64,000 nt of DNA from Limnohabitans sp. WS1 (GCF_003063265.1 NZ_NERU01000007.1:1-64000), one strand, 5' to 3'; positions 43,540 to 54,182 are shown, numbered from the stretch's first letter. Translations and numbers: made by a program. The notes: a model not told the origin generated them from the sequence alone.

Positions 43540-44277
43540 ATGTTCCCCCTGATTCGCGGATGGACCGATGTGCAGCGCAGCCCTGAGGCCAACCTGCGGT
43601 TGGGCTTGGTGCTGACCTTTGTCGCCGGAGCCACCAACGCAGGTGGTTTTTTGGCGGTGGGCAGCTACACCTCGCACATGACCGGCATCGTGTCTTCTGT
43701 GGCCGACGACTTGGTGCTGGGCAACATCACATTGGCCTTGGCGGGCCTGGCATGCCTCATGGCTTTCATGTCTGGTGCCATGTGCACCGCCATCTTGGTC
43801 AACTGGGGCTTGCGACAGCAGCTGCGCAGCAGCTACAGCTTGCCGCTCCTGCTCGAATCCGGGGCCTTGCTGGTGTTCGGGCTGTTTGGCGCGGCCATTG
43901 CGGCCTGGTCGCAGCTGTTTGTCCCGGTCACGGTGGTCCTGTTGTGCTTCATCATGGGCCTGCAAAACGCGGTCATCACCAAAATTTCCAAAGCCGAAAT
44001 CCGCACCACCCACATCACCGGGCTGGTGACCGACCTGGGCATCGAGTTGGGCAAACTTCTGTACATGAACCGCAGCCAGCCCGGCACCCCGGTGCGTGCC
44101 AACCGCCAGCGCCTGCGGGTGCAGCTGGCCCTGGTGCTGGGCTTTTTTCTGGGCGGGCTGATCGGGGCACTGGGTTTCAAGTACTGGGGTTACATCACCA
44201 CCGTGCCCTTGGCGGCCCTGCTTTGGGTGTTGTGCCTGCGCCCCTTGTTGACCGACCTGCGTTGGCGTGCCGCATAA
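43540..44277 (+). CDS. DUF1275 (YoaK-type) membrane protein
   Basis: A 245-residue inner membrane protein with about six hydrophobic segments and family motifs GATNAGGFLAVGSYTSHMTG and MGLQNAVITKISKAEIRTTHITG in part (TTHITGLVTDLG). Function of the family is not established. It begins 24 bases after metG and overlaps the open frame, but not the chosen start, of the next transporter gene; the three may be co-transcribed. Confidence 0.9.
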   Translation: MFPLIRGWTDVQRSPEANLRLGLVLTFVAGATNAGGFLAVGSYTSHMTGIVSSVADDLVLGNITLALAGLACLMAFMSGAMCTAILVNWGLRQQLRSSYSLPLLLESGALLVFGLFGAAIAAWSQLFVPVTVVLLCFIMGLQNAVITKISKAEIRTTHITGLVTDLGIELGKLLYMNRSQPGTPVRANRQRLRVQLALVLGFFLGGLIGALGFKYWGYITTVPLAALLWVLCLRPLLTDLRWRAA

Positions 44278-44308
44278 TTTGCCCACAAAAAATCTACACG
44301 AGACGCCC

Positions 44309-45988
44309 ATGAAGTGGATGCAGGCCACGCATTTCTTTCGCCCCCGATTGTTCGACAGCTTGAGCGCTTACAACCGTCAACGCTTCAGCCAGGATGTCGG
44401 CGCGGGACTGACTGTCGGTGTGGTCGCCCTGCCCTTGGCCATGGCCTTTGCCATCGCCTCCGGACTCAAGCCCGAAGCCGGCCTGTTCACTGCCATCATT
44501 GCGGGCTTTCTGATCTCTGCTTTGGGTGGCAGTCGGGTACAAATTGGCGGCCCGGCCGGTGCCTTCATCGTCATTGTTTATGGCATTGTCGAGCGTTATG
44601 GTTTGGCCAACTTGATTTTGGCCACCGCCATGTCGGGTGTACTGCTGTTCCTGATGGGTTTGTTTCGCTTGGGCACGCTGATCCGCTTCATTCCGGTGGC
44701 GGTGGTGATTGGATTCACCAACGGCATCGCGGTGCTGATCATGCTGTCACAGATCAAGGATTTTCTGGGTCTGAAAATCATCAGCATGCCCGCCGATTTT
44801 TTTGGCATCTTGCACACCCTTTGGCACAACCTGCACAGTGCCAGTCTGGCCGCTGTGCTGCTGGCCATGGCCTCTTTGTCCTTGTTGGTCGGTTGGTTGC
44901 GCATGAGCCGCCGTTTGGCGGACACCCGCTACCGCTGGGCCTGCATGATGCCTGGCTCCATCGTTGCGCTGGTCTTTGCCACTTTGGTGACTTGGCTGCT
45001 GAACTTGCCGGTTGAGACCATTGGCAGCAAGTTTGGAGGCATCCCTGCGACCTTGCCTGCGTTTGCATGGCCCGAGTTCAGCTGGGACAGTGCTCGTTTT
45101 TTGCTCATGCCCACCTTGACGCTGACGCTATTGGGAGCGATTGAGTCCCTCCTGTGCGCCCGCATCGCCGATGGCATGATCGGCGACCGGCACAACCCGA
45201 ATCAAGAATTGATGGCCCAAGGTGTGGCCAATTTTGTCACGCCCTTCTTTGGAGGCATGCCGGCCACTGGCACCATCGCCCGCACCGTCACCAACATCAA
45301 AAGCGGGGGCAGCACCCCAATTTCGGGCATGGTGCATGCCCTCACTTTGCTGGCCGTGGTGCTGGTGGCAGCCCCCTTGGCCGGACACATTCCATTGGCG
45401 GCGCTGGCGGCTATTTTGATGTTTGTCGCCTGGAACATGGGCGAGTGGCGCGAATTCATGCTCTTGCGCCAATACCGCTTGCCCTACCGCATCACTTTGT
45501 TGGCGGTCTTTTTTCTGACGGTTGTCTTTGATCTGACGGTGGCCGTCGAGGTGGGGTTGGTTGCAGCCTGCCTGACTTTCATTTACCGCATTTCCAGCCT
45601 GACCCGGTGCGAACAAGTCAGCGCGGCCGACCACCCCGAACTGACCGGCCACGACCACCAAGTTCAAGCTTGGCGCTTGTATGGGGCCTTGTTTTTTGGT
45701 GCCGTCAAACTGGTGGAAGAGTTGGAGGACACGGTGCAAACCCCGGTTTTGGTGCTGGACCTGAAAAACGTCATCTACATCGATTCTTCCGGAGCTGATG
45801 CGTTGATGAATCTGGTGGAAACCTGCCGTAAAAAACAAATTCAGCTCATCGTTTGCGGTTTGTCACACCAACCTCTGGACATTGCCCGGCGCAGCGGCCT
45901 GGTTGAACACCTTCAAGGTCAACTGGTCAAAGACTTGTCTGCTGGACTGAACCGCGCTGTCAGCCTCTTTGAGCACCATGCCCGCTAA
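44309..45988 (+). CDS. SulP-family anion transporter with STAS domain
   Basis: A 559-residue transporter. The membrane part (about 20-420) has SulP features such as DVGAGLTVGVVALPLAMAFAIA and GGPAGAFIVIV, and NIKSGGSTPISGMVHAL near the family motif. A C-terminal STAS domain (about 440-559) carries VLDLKNVIYIDSSGADALMNL. Relatives move sulfate, bicarbonate or dicarboxylates; the substrate here cannot be told from sequence. ATG 44309 (MKWMQATHFF) gives the standard N-terminus. Confidence 0.92.
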   Translation: MKWMQATHFFRPRLFDSLSAYNRQRFSQDVGAGLTVGVVALPLAMAFAIASGLKPEAGLFTAIIAGFLISALGGSRVQIGGPAGAFIVIVYGIVERYGLANLILATAMSGVLLFLMGLFRLGTLIRFIPVAVVIGFTNGIAVLIMLSQIKDFLGLKIISMPADFFGILHTLWHNLHSASLAAVLLAMASLSLLVGWLRMSRRLADTRYRWACMMPGSIVALVFATLVTWLLNLPVETIGSKFGGIPATLPAFAWPEFSWDSARFLLMPTLTLTLLGAIESLLCARIADGMIGDRHNPNQELMAQGVANFVTPFFGGMPATGTIARTVTNIKSGGSTPISGMVHALTLLAVVLVAAPLAGHIPLAALAAILMFVAWNMGEWREFMLLRQYRLPYRITLLAVFFLTVVFDLTVAVEVGLVAACLTFIYRISSLTRCEQVSAADHPELTGHDHQVQAWRLYGALFFGAVKLVEELEDTVQTPVLVLDLKNVIYIDSSGADALMNLVETCRKKQIQLIVCGLSHQPLDIARRSGLVEHLQGQLVKDLSAGLNRAVSLFEHHAR

Positions 45989-46066
45989 AATGCAGACCCC
46001 AGCACTGTCTTGGAGTTTGTGCCGTGGTCAGCGCTCAGTTTTCTTTTTCCGAACGGAAGTTCCCCC

Positions 46067-46270
46067 ATGTCCATTTTTCGCCGCCCCGACTACGTTTCGG
46101 ACGCTACACAATTCATTGATCAACTCAAGCGCGAACATCCTCAACTGGAAGCGCAACAACGTCAAGGTCGCGCCCTGTTGTGGGACAAATCCATCAGCCG
46201 TGACGATCAACAGGCATTCAAAGACGGACGTGTCGCCCAAAAGCCTTACGTGTACCAGACCCTGGCCTGA
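46067..46270 (+). CDS. DUF3460 family protein
   Basis: A 67-residue soluble protein, MSIFRRPDYVSDATQFIDQL followed by a basic, polar helix and KPYVYQTLA at the end. This is the conserved short DUF3460 family of betaproteobacteria, of unknown function, often directly upstream of scpA as here (47-base gap). The open frame continues upstream but the family starts at this ATG. Confidence 0.88.
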   Translation: MSIFRRPDYVSDATQFIDQLKREHPQLEAQQRQGRALLWDKSISRDDQQAFKDGRVAQKPYVYQTLA

Positions 46271-46317
46271 ACACGTCGCAGGCACCTGACCCTCTGCTGA
46301 ACGCCCCCTCTCCCCCC

Positions 46318-47169
46318 ATGAGCACCGCCCCCAAGGAGCTGCCACCAGCACAACTTGAGCAAGCCCAGGCCATGCCCCATGTGGTGGACCAAGTGGCTCT
46401 GGCTCGCTTGTATGGTGAACCCCTTTTCGCCATGCCCACGGACCTGTACATCCCACCGGATGCGCTGGAGGTGTTTTTGGAGGCGTTTGAGGGTCCACTG
46501 GACTTGCTGCTTTACCTGATTCGCAAGCAAAACTTCAACATTCTCGACATTCCCATGGCGGGCGTGACCCGTCAGTACCTGAGTTATGTGGATGAAATCC
46601 GGGCACGCAACCTGGAATTGGCTGCCGAATACCTGCTGATGGCGGCCATGCTGATCGAGATCAAGTCGCGCATGCTGCTGCCGCCCAAAAAAGTCGCCGA
46701 GGGCGAAGAGGCCGAGGACCCGCGTGCCGAATTGGTGCGGCGTCTGCTGGAGTACGAGCAGATGAAACTGGCCTCCATGCAGCTGAACCTCATTCCACAC
46801 TATGGTCGGGATTTTTTGCAGGCCCAAGTGCACATCGAACAAAGTCTGCAACCGCGTTTTCCAGACGTCAGCATGGGCGAGTTGCAATCAGCGTGGCAAG
46901 ATATTTTGCGACGTGCCAACTTGGTGCAACACCACAAAATCAGCCGGGAAGAGCTCAGTGTCCGAGAGCACATGAGCATCGTGCTCAAGCACCTGCAAGG
47001 TCGCAAGTTTGTCGAGTTCGAAAACTTGTTCGATGCCAGCTTGGGCACCCCCGTGCTGGTGGTGACCTTCATCGCTTTGCTCGAATTGGCCAAGGAAACC
47101 TTGGTCGAAATCACCCAAGCCGAGGCTTTCGCCCCCATTTACGTGCGCTTGGCTTACACCCCCAATTGA
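46318..47169 (+). CDS. scpA: Segregation and condensation protein A
   Basis: Kleisin subunit that bridges SMC heads with ScpB in chromosome condensation. The 283-residue protein has the N-terminal kleisin motif EAFEGPLDLLLYLIRKQNFNI in part (FEGPLDLLLYLI), the RNLELAAEYLLMAAMLIEIKSRMLLP helix in part, and a winged-helix end (PVLVVTFIALLELAK). An extended N-terminus (about 50 residues) precedes the family core, as in other betaproteobacteria. scpB is not next to it. Confidence 0.94.
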   Translation: MSTAPKELPPAQLEQAQAMPHVVDQVALARLYGEPLFAMPTDLYIPPDALEVFLEAFEGPLDLLLYLIRKQNFNILDIPMAGVTRQYLSYVDEIRARNLELAAEYLLMAAMLIEIKSRMLLPPKKVAEGEEAEDPRAELVRRLLEYEQMKLASMQLNLIPHYGRDFLQAQVHIEQSLQPRFPDVSMGELQSAWQDILRRANLVQHHKISREELSVREHMSIVLKHLQGRKFVEFENLFDASLGTPVLVVTFIALLELAKETLVEITQAEAFAPIYVRLAYTPN

Positions 47170-47202
47170 GCCTGCGCCAGATCAAGCGAGTGTCAGAAAT
47201 TT

Positions 47203-47231
47203 GCCCAAGCCAAAGGGCGAGTTTTGCTTTT
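47203..47231 (+). terminator. Weak candidate terminator after scpA
   Basis: GCCC at 47203 and GGGC at 47215 form a short stem followed by GAGTTTTGCTTTT. It lies between convergent scpA and ruvC. The stem is short, so the call is tentative. Confidence 0.3.
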
Positions 47232-47246
47232 GATGGGCCGCCAGCC

Positions 47247-47828
47247 TCAGTGACTGCGGCCGCTTCTGAACATGCCGTGGGTTTTGCGGTTGAGAACGCC
47301 TTGCGCGGCCAATTTGTTCATCGAGGGGCTGGCGTGGGCATGGGTGATGGCCATGCCCAAAGCATCAGCGGCATCTTGCCGGGGCAACACAGGCAAGTGC
47401 AACAAACGCTTGACCATTTCCTGCACTTGCGACTTGGCCGCCCGGCCATGGCCGGTGACCGACTGCTTCATTTGCAATGCGGTGTATTCGGCCACCGGCA
47501 AATCACACGACACCAAGGCCGTCACACAGCAGCCACGGGCCTGCCCCAAAAGCAAGGTCGCTTGCGGGTTGATGTTCACAAACACAATCTCGACCGAAGC
47601 CACATCAGGCTGGTAACGCGCTTTGATTTCGCGGATGCCGTCATAAATCACTTTCAAACGCGCAGGCAAGTTGCCCATTTCTTCCCGCGTGGTCTCGATC
47701 ACGCCGCTGGCCACATACTGGAGTTTGGATCCGCTCATGTCGAGCACACCAAAACCCGTGGTTTGCAGACCCGGATCAATGCCCAAAATGCGCAAAGTCG
47801 TTGGTGCCGCATGGGTCAGCGTGCTCAT
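47247..47828 (-). CDS. ruvC: Holliday junction endonuclease RuvC
   Basis: Resolves Holliday junctions made by RuvAB. The 193-residue protein begins with about 12 residues before the RNase H-like motif [17 protein letters not shown], contains the acidic residue region [21 protein letters not shown] and ends with the [14 protein letters not shown] motif carrying the last catalytic Asp pair. It overlaps the mtgA gene by four bases and is convergent with scpA. ruvA and ruvB are not in the window. Confidence 0.96.
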   Translation of the reverse strand: MSTLTHAAPTTLRILGIDPGLQTTGFGVLDMSGSKLQYVASGVIETTREEMGNLPARLKVIYDGIREIKARYQPDVASVEIVFVNINPQATLLLGQARGCCVTALVSCDLPVAEYTALQMKQSVTGHGRAAKSQVQEMVKRLLHLPVLPRQDAADALGMAITHAHASPSMNKLAAQGVLNRKTHGMFRSGRSH

Positions 47829-48562
47829 GGCAAAACCACATCGTTCATGCGGGCGGTGATGGTTTCGGCACGGCTTGCCAAATAAGGCGATTGGGGCAAC
47901 TTTTCAAAATAACGCGGGCGGGGCAGCATCACCGCCAAACGGGCGGCCTCCCATGCGCTCAGACGCGAGGCGTTTTTGCGAAAGTAATGCTGTGCAGCGG
48001 CTTGTGCACCAAACACCCCTTCACCCCACTCCACGCTGTTGAGGTAAATCTCCAGAATGCGGCGTTTGCTCAAAAACGCCTCTAAGGTCAGGGTGATCAA
48101 CATTTCTTGTCCCTTGCGCAGCAGGGTGCGCTCACCGGACAAAAAAAGGTTCTTGGCCAATTGTTGGGTGATGGTCGAGCCGCCCACAATTTTTGCGGTG
48201 ACTGGGGGCTTGCCCGCTTGGTTTTGCGTTTTTTTCTCAGCCAAAGCTTTGGCCTTGGCATTTTTCTCCCACGCTTTTTCCAAAGACTGCCACCAAACCC
48301 CTTTGTGCTGGGTGAAGGCCCCATCTTCAGAGGCGATCACGGCACGCTGCAGTGTGGTGGCCACAGCCGCCATCGACACAGATTCCTGACGCCAGGGCAG
48401 CGCCCCTTGACGCTGCACGATTTGCCAAGCTTGGGAGCGTTGGAACGTGGTGGATTCGGGCATCCACCAGTTCATGCTCACAATGCGCAGAGCAAAAAAC
48501 AACTGCAGGCCCAACGCGGCCAACAACACCAACAACAACCATCGGCCAAGGGCACGCATCAC
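47825..48562 (-). CDS. mtgA: Monofunctional peptidoglycan glycosyltransferase MtgA
   Basis: GT51 enzyme that polymerises lipid II into glycan strands at the inner membrane. The 245-residue protein has one N-terminal membrane helix and the GT51 motifs in order: [12 protein letters not shown] with the catalytic Glu, [20 protein letters not shown] in part, [13 protein letters not shown] and [17 protein letters not shown] in part. Length fits MtgA, with no transpeptidase domain. It lies downstream of the TonB-like gene with a 33-base gap. Confidence 0.95.
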   Translation of the reverse strand: MMRALGRWLLLVLLAALGLQLFFALRIVSMNWWMPESTTFQRSQAWQIVQRQGALPWRQESVSMAAVATTLQRAVIASEDGAFTQHKGVWWQSLEKAWEKNAKAKALAEKKTQNQAGKPPVTAKIVGGSTITQQLAKNLFLSGERTLLRKGQEMLITLTLEAFLSKRRILEIYLNSVEWGEGVFGAQAAAQHYFRKNASRLSAWEAARLAVMLPRPRYFEKLPQSPYLASRAETITARMNDVVLP

Positions 48563-48595
48563 AATCTTTCGGTGTTCGTTAAACCTTGCACAGTC

Positions 48596-49522
48596 TCAAG
48601 GTTTGGCTTTTTCTTGCGCTTGCATGCGCGTTTCCAGGGTGTTGTCCCGGGAAAAATCAAACCGGGTGACGACCACAATTTGGTCGGCCTGCTGGCGCAT
48701 TTTGGAGGTAAACACACCAAAAGGCGCAGCACTGCGCACAATGGCCACGGCCCGTTCATCGAGCATGGGGGTGCCCGATGGCTTGGCCACCTCGGTCGAC
48801 AACAATCTGCCCCGACTGTCCACCGTGATCACCATGGTGAGCTGCCCGTATATTTTTTGTCCGTTGGCTTCCGGAAAATTCAAGGTGCCTTGGTACTCGA
48901 TGGTCCGGCGCAATTTATCGTAGTACAGCGCATAGGCCACCTCTTGTGTGGCGGGGCTGATGTAGCGCTTGCGGGCCGATCCCTGTGTCTGGTCAACACG
49001 TTGCTCAATCTGGGCCAACTGCCGGGCCAACTGTTGTTGGCGTTGCTCGCGGGCTTGGCGGTCAGGGCCGTCCTTTTTGTCACCGGCGTTTTCTCGGGTC
49101 AGCACCGACAACTCGTCCTTGAGTTGTGTGAGCAAACGCATTTGCTGCATTTTGAGTGCCTCAATCTGGCGCTGCATTGCGCTGATGTCGGTGCCAGGAT
49201 CTGGATTCAAGGCCGGTGGCAAGGGCGAGCTGGCGATGCGCACTTGAGGCACCTCGCCACCCCCAGCCAAACGGACCTGTGCCAAGGCCTGCGCTTTTTG
49301 TGGGGCCTCGTCACTGCGGGCATTGACAAGCATCACTTCAAGAGGCGTGTCCTGAAAGACGCGGTTGTAGGTTTCGGGGGCGGCAAAGCGCAAAGTCACC
49401 AAACCCAAATGCACCGCCACGGAGAGTGACAATGCCCAAATCAAACCCCGGTGGGGGGATGGCTTGGTGGCTTGCGCCGGGGCGCTTGACTTGGGCCCAT
49501 CGGCCATGGCATCAGTTTTCAT
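48596..49522 (-). CDS. TonB-like energy transducer protein
   Basis: A 308-residue inner membrane protein with one N-terminal helix (LIWALSLSVAVHLGLVTL), a long periplasmic coiled coil (about 125-190, rich in Gln, Leu and Arg) and a C-terminal TonB-type domain with the pattern YQGTLNFPEANG and VAKPSGTPMLDERAV...APFGVF. It probably links ExbB/ExbD energy to an outer membrane receptor. The coiled coil replaces the Pro-rich spacer of E. coli TonB. The start overlaps the end of the RNB gene; ATG 49507 is an alternative. exbB and exbD lie 12 kb away. Confidence 0.85.
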   Translation of the reverse strand: MKTDAMADGPKSSAPAQATKPSPHRGLIWALSLSVAVHLGLVTLRFAAPETYNRVFQDTPLEVMLVNARSDEAPQKAQALAQVRLAGGGEVPQVRIASSPLPPALNPDPGTDISAMQRQIEALKMQQMRLLTQLKDELSVLTRENAGDKKDGPDRQAREQRQQQLARQLAQIEQRVDQTQGSARKRYISPATQEVAYALYYDKLRRTIEYQGTLNFPEANGQKIYGQLTMVITVDSRGRLLSTEVAKPSGTPMLDERAVAIVRSAAPFGVFTSKMRQQADQIVVVTRFDFSRDNTLETRMQAQEKAKP

Positions 49523-51566
49523 GGCTTTGTGTGCTGTCCTGAAGGTCCACAGCAATGGTCACAGGTCCTGCGGGCAGGACATCGTCTTCCTCGGCTTCTT
49601 CCGCATCAGAATCCACGGGGTTGTCTGCATCGAGGTGCGCGATCACGGTGCCACTCACATCCAGTGCCATCAGGTCAATCTCGCCGAGCTTGACGCGCAC
49701 ATGTGCTCCCCGGGCCAGACCCTGGGCACCCATGACACTGAACATCAGCGGCAAGGTGTCGGCACGCACCAGCCAGCTGCCGCCGCCCATTTCCTTGACC
49801 AGGCTGGCGTCCAACTCGTCCATGCTTTGCTGCTGCACATGGCGCAGCGTCCAGTAACGCTCCATGCTGGACTGCACGCTGTTGTAGGCGCTGTAGGCGG
49901 CATCAAAGCCGCTGATGATCGAGAACAATTCGGCGTCTTTGGGCTTGAAGGGCGCAGCCAGCGCAGCGGTGGCCCCATGCTTGGCGCAGGCGATGATTTG
50001 CCACTGGTTGACCAGGTCGGTGTAACGGCGCAGCGGCGAGGTGCTCCAGGCGTAGCTGGGCACGCCAATGCCCGCATGCGGCAAGGCCTTGGTGCCCATG
50101 CGCACCTTGACGCCCGGGGCCAAGCTGGCTTGGCTGCGGTAGATGCCGGGCACCCCCAGCTGAGCCATCCACTGGCCCCAAGTGCTGTTGGCCAAAATCA
50201 TGGCCTCGGCCACCATCAAGTCGAGCGGGGCACCGCGTTTGCGGGTGCCGATCAGCACGGTCTCTTCGCCTGTGGGCGGGGCGTCGTTGCTGGCCCGGTC
50301 CAGCTTGAAGCTGTAGTCGGGGCGGTTGAAGTTCTCGGGTTTGCCGCGCACCACTTCGCGCCGGGCCTTGAGGGTTTGCGCCAGACGCCAATAAAACGCC
50401 AGCGTGGCGCGGCTCACGGGCACATCGGCATGGTCGCTTGAGTCCTCGCCTTCGAGCCACTCGCGGGTGATGCGATCGTCCAGCTGGTCGTGGCGCAGGT
50501 TGACCAGAATCGGCACGCGCTCCAGCCGGGTTTCGGTCTTTTGCACCTCCAGCGTGTCTTCACTGAAGGTCACGTACAGCGACACGGCCGGGCAGTCGCG
50601 CCCTTCAATCAGGGTGTAGGTTTGCACCACGCTGTCGGGCAGCATGGTGATTTTGTAACCCGGCATGTAGACGGTGGACAGGCGCGCACGGCCCAACTGG
50701 TCGATGGGGCTGCCCGGCGTCAGCGCCAAGCCAGGTGCGGCGATGTGGATGCCCACCGTGACCGTGCCGGTGCCCAGTCCCTGCAGCGACAAAGCATCGT
50801 CAATTTCGGTGGTGTGAGAGTCGTCAATGGAAAACGCCTGCACGGGTGCCAGCGGCAATTCGTCCTGGATGGCGGGCGCTTGCAGGGGCGGAAAGCCGGT
50901 GCCTTTGGGAAACAGGTCAAACAAGAAACGCTGCCAATGAAAATCCCAGGCCGAAGCGATGGCACCCGCGTTTTGCAACAGGTCCAAAGGCGCGGTCTGG
51001 CTGCTTTTGCTGGCCTCGACCACGGCCTTGTATTCGGGCGTGTTCTTGTCGGGACGAAAAAGGATTTTGTACAGCTGCTCGCGGATGGGGGCGGGGCAGC
51101 TGCCGGCCATCAGCTCGGCAGACCAGGCGTCTATTTGGGCTTGAATCTGCTTTTTCTTCTCGATGGCCAGCAAAGCCTGCTGCACGATCTCGGCGGGTGC
51201 CTTGCGAAAGCGCCCCTTGGCACTGCCCCGACGAAAGTAATGGGGCGCTTCGTGCAAGCGCAGCAAGGCGGCCACTTGCTCTGTGGTGCTGGCGTTGGCG
51301 CTGAAATAGTCCTTGGCCAAATCGCCAAAACCAAACTCTTCGTCTGAAGCGCACTCGTAGGCCAGTTCGAGCTCAATGCTTTGGCTCAAGGCGGCGGCCT
51401 CGCTCATCAAAACGGCAGGGCTGGGCTTGTCGAACTTGAGCAACAAATAGGCCGACTTGACCTTGACCCGCTTGCCCGAGTCGAGTTCGACCTGCGCAGA
51501 GGACTCGGCTTCGGACATGATCCGTCCGGCCATGAATTTGCCGGCTTCTTCAAAAAATGCATACAT
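49512..51566 (-). CDS. RNB-domain 3'-5' exoribonuclease (RNase II/R family)
   Basis: A 684-residue ribonuclease. The central RNB domain (about 270-560) has AFSIDDSHTTEIDDALSLQ with the metal-binding acidic residues and VGIHIAAPGLALTPGSP, then MAEAMILANSTWGQW-like and SPLRRYTDLVNQWQI motifs, followed by a C-terminal S1-like part and an acidic tail. The N-terminal half lacks the classic cold shock domains of RNase R and is a betaproteobacterial type. Acts on RNA in the cytoplasm. ATG 51566 (MYAFFEEAGKF) is the family start. Confidence 0.9.
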   Translation of the reverse strand: MYAFFEEAGKFMAGRIMSEAESSAQVELDSGKRVKVKSAYLLLKFDKPSPAVLMSEAAALSQSIELELAYECASDEEFGFGDLAKDYFSANASTTEQVAALLRLHEAPHYFRRGSAKGRFRKAPAEIVQQALLAIEKKKQIQAQIDAWSAELMAGSCPAPIREQLYKILFRPDKNTPEYKAVVEASKSSQTAPLDLLQNAGAIASAWDFHWQRFLFDLFPKGTGFPPLQAPAIQDELPLAPVQAFSIDDSHTTEIDDALSLQGLGTGTVTVGIHIAAPGLALTPGSPIDQLGRARLSTVYMPGYKITMLPDSVVQTYTLIEGRDCPAVSLYVTFSEDTLEVQKTETRLERVPILVNLRHDQLDDRITREWLEGEDSSDHADVPVSRATLAFYWRLAQTLKARREVVRGKPENFNRPDYSFKLDRASNDAPPTGEETVLIGTRKRGAPLDLMVAEAMILANSTWGQWMAQLGVPGIYRSQASLAPGVKVRMGTKALPHAGIGVPSYAWSTSPLRRYTDLVNQWQIIACAKHGATAALAAPFKPKDAELFSIISGFDAAYSAYNSVQSSMERYWTLRHVQQQSMDELDASLVKEMGGGSWLVRADTLPLMFSVMGAQGLARGAHVRVKLGEIDLMALDVSGTVIAHLDADNPVDSDAEEAEEDDVLPAGPVTIAVDLQDSTQSHEN

Positions 51567-51610
51567 GGCTGGATTTTCCCATGCCACCCGACCATTCAGC
51601 CCTCAGGGCT

Positions 51611-52195
51611 TCACACCAACCGCAGAAATTCAAGAATTTGCAGCAAATGGTCTTCAAAATCACTCAGAGCGTGGTCACTGCCCTCGATCAAGCACACCTG
51701 ACCGGCTTGGTGACGGGCCAGCATCTCGCGCCAGTCGAGCACCTCGTCTCCCTTGGCGATCAAGGCCAGGGTTGAGGGCATGGTGGGCGGGGGCTGGCTT
51801 TCGAGCTGCACCAACTCTTGGACATAAGCAGGTTCAAAAAAAATGCTTTGCGCCGGGTCTTGCCAAACCGGGTGCTCGCCAATGTATCGCGCCAGATCTC
51901 GCGCGGGGTGCACAGCCGGGTTGATCAGCACCGCTGGGATGGACAGGTGTGCCGACAGCCATGCGGCGTAAAAGCCGCCGAGTGAAGACCCCATGACCGC
52001 CATGTGCCCGGGCGGCCAAGCGGCCGTGCCCTGCAGCAAGAGGGCAACAGCTTGCGCAGGCGAAGCGGGCAGCTGTGGACACCACCAGGTCACACCGGGG
52101 TGCAAGGTCTGCACCCGTTGGGCCATGATTTGGGCTTTGGCCGACTGCGGCGACGACCTGAAGCCGTGCAAATACAGCAGATGGGTGGTGCTCAC
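51611..52195 (-). CDS. YqiA-type alpha/beta hydrolase (esterase)
   Basis: A 194-residue small esterase of the YqiA/UPF0227 group. It has LLYLHGFRSSPQSAKA at the N-terminus, the nucleophile elbow VMGSSLGGFYA with the catalytic Ser, a late Asp in IAKGDEVLDW and His in GSDHALSDFEDH, so the triad is complete. Natural substrate unknown. It follows kup by six bases and precedes the RNB gene by 44 bases on the same strand. Confidence 0.9.
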   Translation of the reverse strand: MSTTHLLYLHGFRSSPQSAKAQIMAQRVQTLHPGVTWWCPQLPASPAQAVALLLQGTAAWPPGHMAVMGSSLGGFYAAWLSAHLSIPAVLINPAVHPARDLARYIGEHPVWQDPAQSIFFEPAYVQELVQLESQPPPTMPSTLALIAKGDEVLDWREMLARHQAGQVCLIEGSDHALSDFEDHLLQILEFLRLV

Positions 52196-52201
52196 GGGGC
52201 C

Positions 52202-54070
52202 TTAAATTTCAATCTTGGAGCCCAACTCGACCACCGCATTGGTGGGCAAGTTCAAAAATTCGGCCGCAGCACTGGCGTTGTGGTGCATCTGGGCAAAAAG
52301 TTTTTCACGCCAGGTGGCCATGCCGCCACCAATGGTGGGAATCACGATGTCGCGTGACAGGAAATAACTGGTCATCATCGGATCGAGTTTGTAGCCCTCT
52401 CCTTTGATTTTGCTCAGCGCAGAGGGCAGGTCAGGATTGTCTTTGAAGCCGTAATTGACAATGACTTGCCAGCATTCATGCCCCAAAGGCGTGACATCCA
52501 GGCGCTGTGCAGCGTCCACACGGGGCACCTCGTGGCTGCGCACGGTGACAAACAAATTGGTTTCGTGCAAAACCTTGTTGTGCTTGAGGTTGTGCAACAA
52601 GGCATTGGGCACAGCCCCCGTCTCGGCCGTCAAGAACACGGCCGTGCCCTCCACCCGGGTGGGCGGAGAAATGAACACCGCTTCCAGAAAATCGCCCAAC
52701 TGCAAAGCATCCGTGCGCAAAGACTCGTTGAGCAGTCGACGCCCATCGTGCCATGTGAGCATGAGGGTGAACACCGCTGCGCCAATGAGCAGGGGAAACC
52801 AGCCCCCATCAAACAACTTGAACATGTTGGAAGCCCAAAACGCCAGATCAACCACAAAGAAGAAACCGGTCGCACCGATGCACAGAGCCAGTGGCAATTT
52901 CCAGGCATAGCGGATGACGAAAAATGTCAGCACCGTGGTGATCAACATGTCGGTGCACACCGCGATGCCGTAAGCAGCAGCCAAATTGCTCGACGACTTG
53001 AACATGACCACCGCCAGCACGATGGCCACAAACAGGCCCCAATTGACAAAGGGCATGTAAATTTGCCCTGTATCGGTCTCGCTGGTGTGCAGCACCTGCA
53101 AGCGCGGCAAATAACCCAATTGAATGACCTGTTTGGTCACACTGAAAGCCCCTGAAATCAGCGCCTGCGATGCAATCACCGTGGCCATGGTGGCCAAACC
53201 CACCAGTGGCAGCAAGGCCCATTCGGGAGCCATCATGTAAAACGGGTTTTTGACCGCTTCAGGTTCGGCCAGAAGCAACGCGCCTTGACCAAAATAGTTC
53301 AGAGTCAAACAAGGCATGACCACACTGAACCAAGCCAGGCGAATCGGTTTTTTACCGAAATGGCCCATGTCGGCATACAAGGCTTCGCCCCCGGTCACAC
53401 ACAAGACCACCGCGCCCAAAATGATGAAGGTGGTGCCCGGCTCATTCCACATGAAACCCAGCGCATAGTGGGGGCTGATGGCGAACAAGATCTCGGGGCG
53501 CTGCACGATGTGCGACACGCCCAAGACCGCGATGGCAAGAAACCAGACCAGCGTGATCGGACCGAAGAATTTGCCAATGCCCGCCGTGCCCCGCTTTTGC
53601 ACCCAAAACAGCAGGAACAAGATGACCAGCGTGAGGGGGATCACCGCCTTTTTGAAGGTCGGGGAGATGATCTCCAAGCCTTCAACGGCCGACAACACCG
53701 AGATGGCGGGTGTGATGACCCCGTCACCATAAAAAAGACAGGTTCCAAAAATGCCGACGATCAACAGCACTTTGCGCAATTGCGGTTTGTCTTTGACCGA
53801 TTGCGAAGCAAGCGCCAACATGGCCACCAGCCCCCCTTCGCCGTGGTTGTCGGCACGCAGCACCAACACCACATACTTGACCGACACGATGGTGGTCAGG
53901 GTCCAAAAGAAGATGGAGAGGATGCCGTAAACATTGGCCGGCGTAAAAGGCACATGGCCGGAGCCAAAGACCTCTTTCATCGCATACAGCACACTGGTGC
54001 CGATGTCGCCATACACCACGCCAATGGCGCCCAAGGTCAATGCGACAAGTGAAGAACGGGTAGTGGACAC
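52202..54070 (-). CDS. kup: Potassium uptake protein Kup
   Basis: Proton-coupled potassium importer of the inner membrane. The product has twelve or so hydrophobic segments and the family motifs [42 protein letters not shown] in part and [13 protein letters not shown], then a hydrophilic C-terminal domain ([29 protein letters not shown] in part). The frame opens with TTG at 54106; a GTG at 54070 gives 622 residues, the standard length, and was chosen, although neither start has a good ribosome site. Regulation is not visible. Confidence 0.93.
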   Translation of the reverse strand: MSTTRSSLVALTLGAIGVVYGDIGTSVLYAMKEVFGSGHVPFTPANVYGILSIFFWTLTTIVSVKYVVLVLRADNHGEGGLVAMLALASQSVKDKPQLRKVLLIVGIFGTCLFYGDGVITPAISVLSAVEGLEIISPTFKKAVIPLTLVILFLLFWVQKRGTAGIGKFFGPITLVWFLAIAVLGVSHIVQRPEILFAISPHYALGFMWNEPGTTFIILGAVVLCVTGGEALYADMGHFGKKPIRLAWFSVVMPCLTLNYFGQGALLLAEPEAVKNPFYMMAPEWALLPLVGLATMATVIASQALISGAFSVTKQVIQLGYLPRLQVLHTSETDTGQIYMPFVNWGLFVAIVLAVVMFKSSSNLAAAYGIAVCTDMLITTVLTFFVIRYAWKLPLALCIGATGFFFVVDLAFWASNMFKLFDGGWFPLLIGAAVFTLMLTWHDGRRLLNESLRTDALQLGDFLEAVFISPPTRVEGTAVFLTAETGAVPNALLHNLKHNKVLHETNLFVTVRSHEVPRVDAAQRLDVTPLGHECWQVIVNYGFKDNPDLPSALSKIKGEGYKLDPMMTSYFLSRDIVIPTIGGGMATWREKLFAQMHHNASAAAEFLNLPTNAVVELGSKIEI

Positions 54071-54182
54071 AGGCAGGGGCCTGGGTATAAGCAGGCCTGA
54101 TGACAAACAAGCTGGCTATTTTGCGCCCGATTCGAGCCCTGTGTCACCGTTCATTTTGTGATTTTGTTGCAGTGCAACAACT

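Noticed and set aside
42178..44328. 716-codon open frame opposite metG and the DUF1275 gene
   Set aside because: Spans two genuine genes and their gap on the other strand; Gln/His/Gly-rich shadow without motifs.
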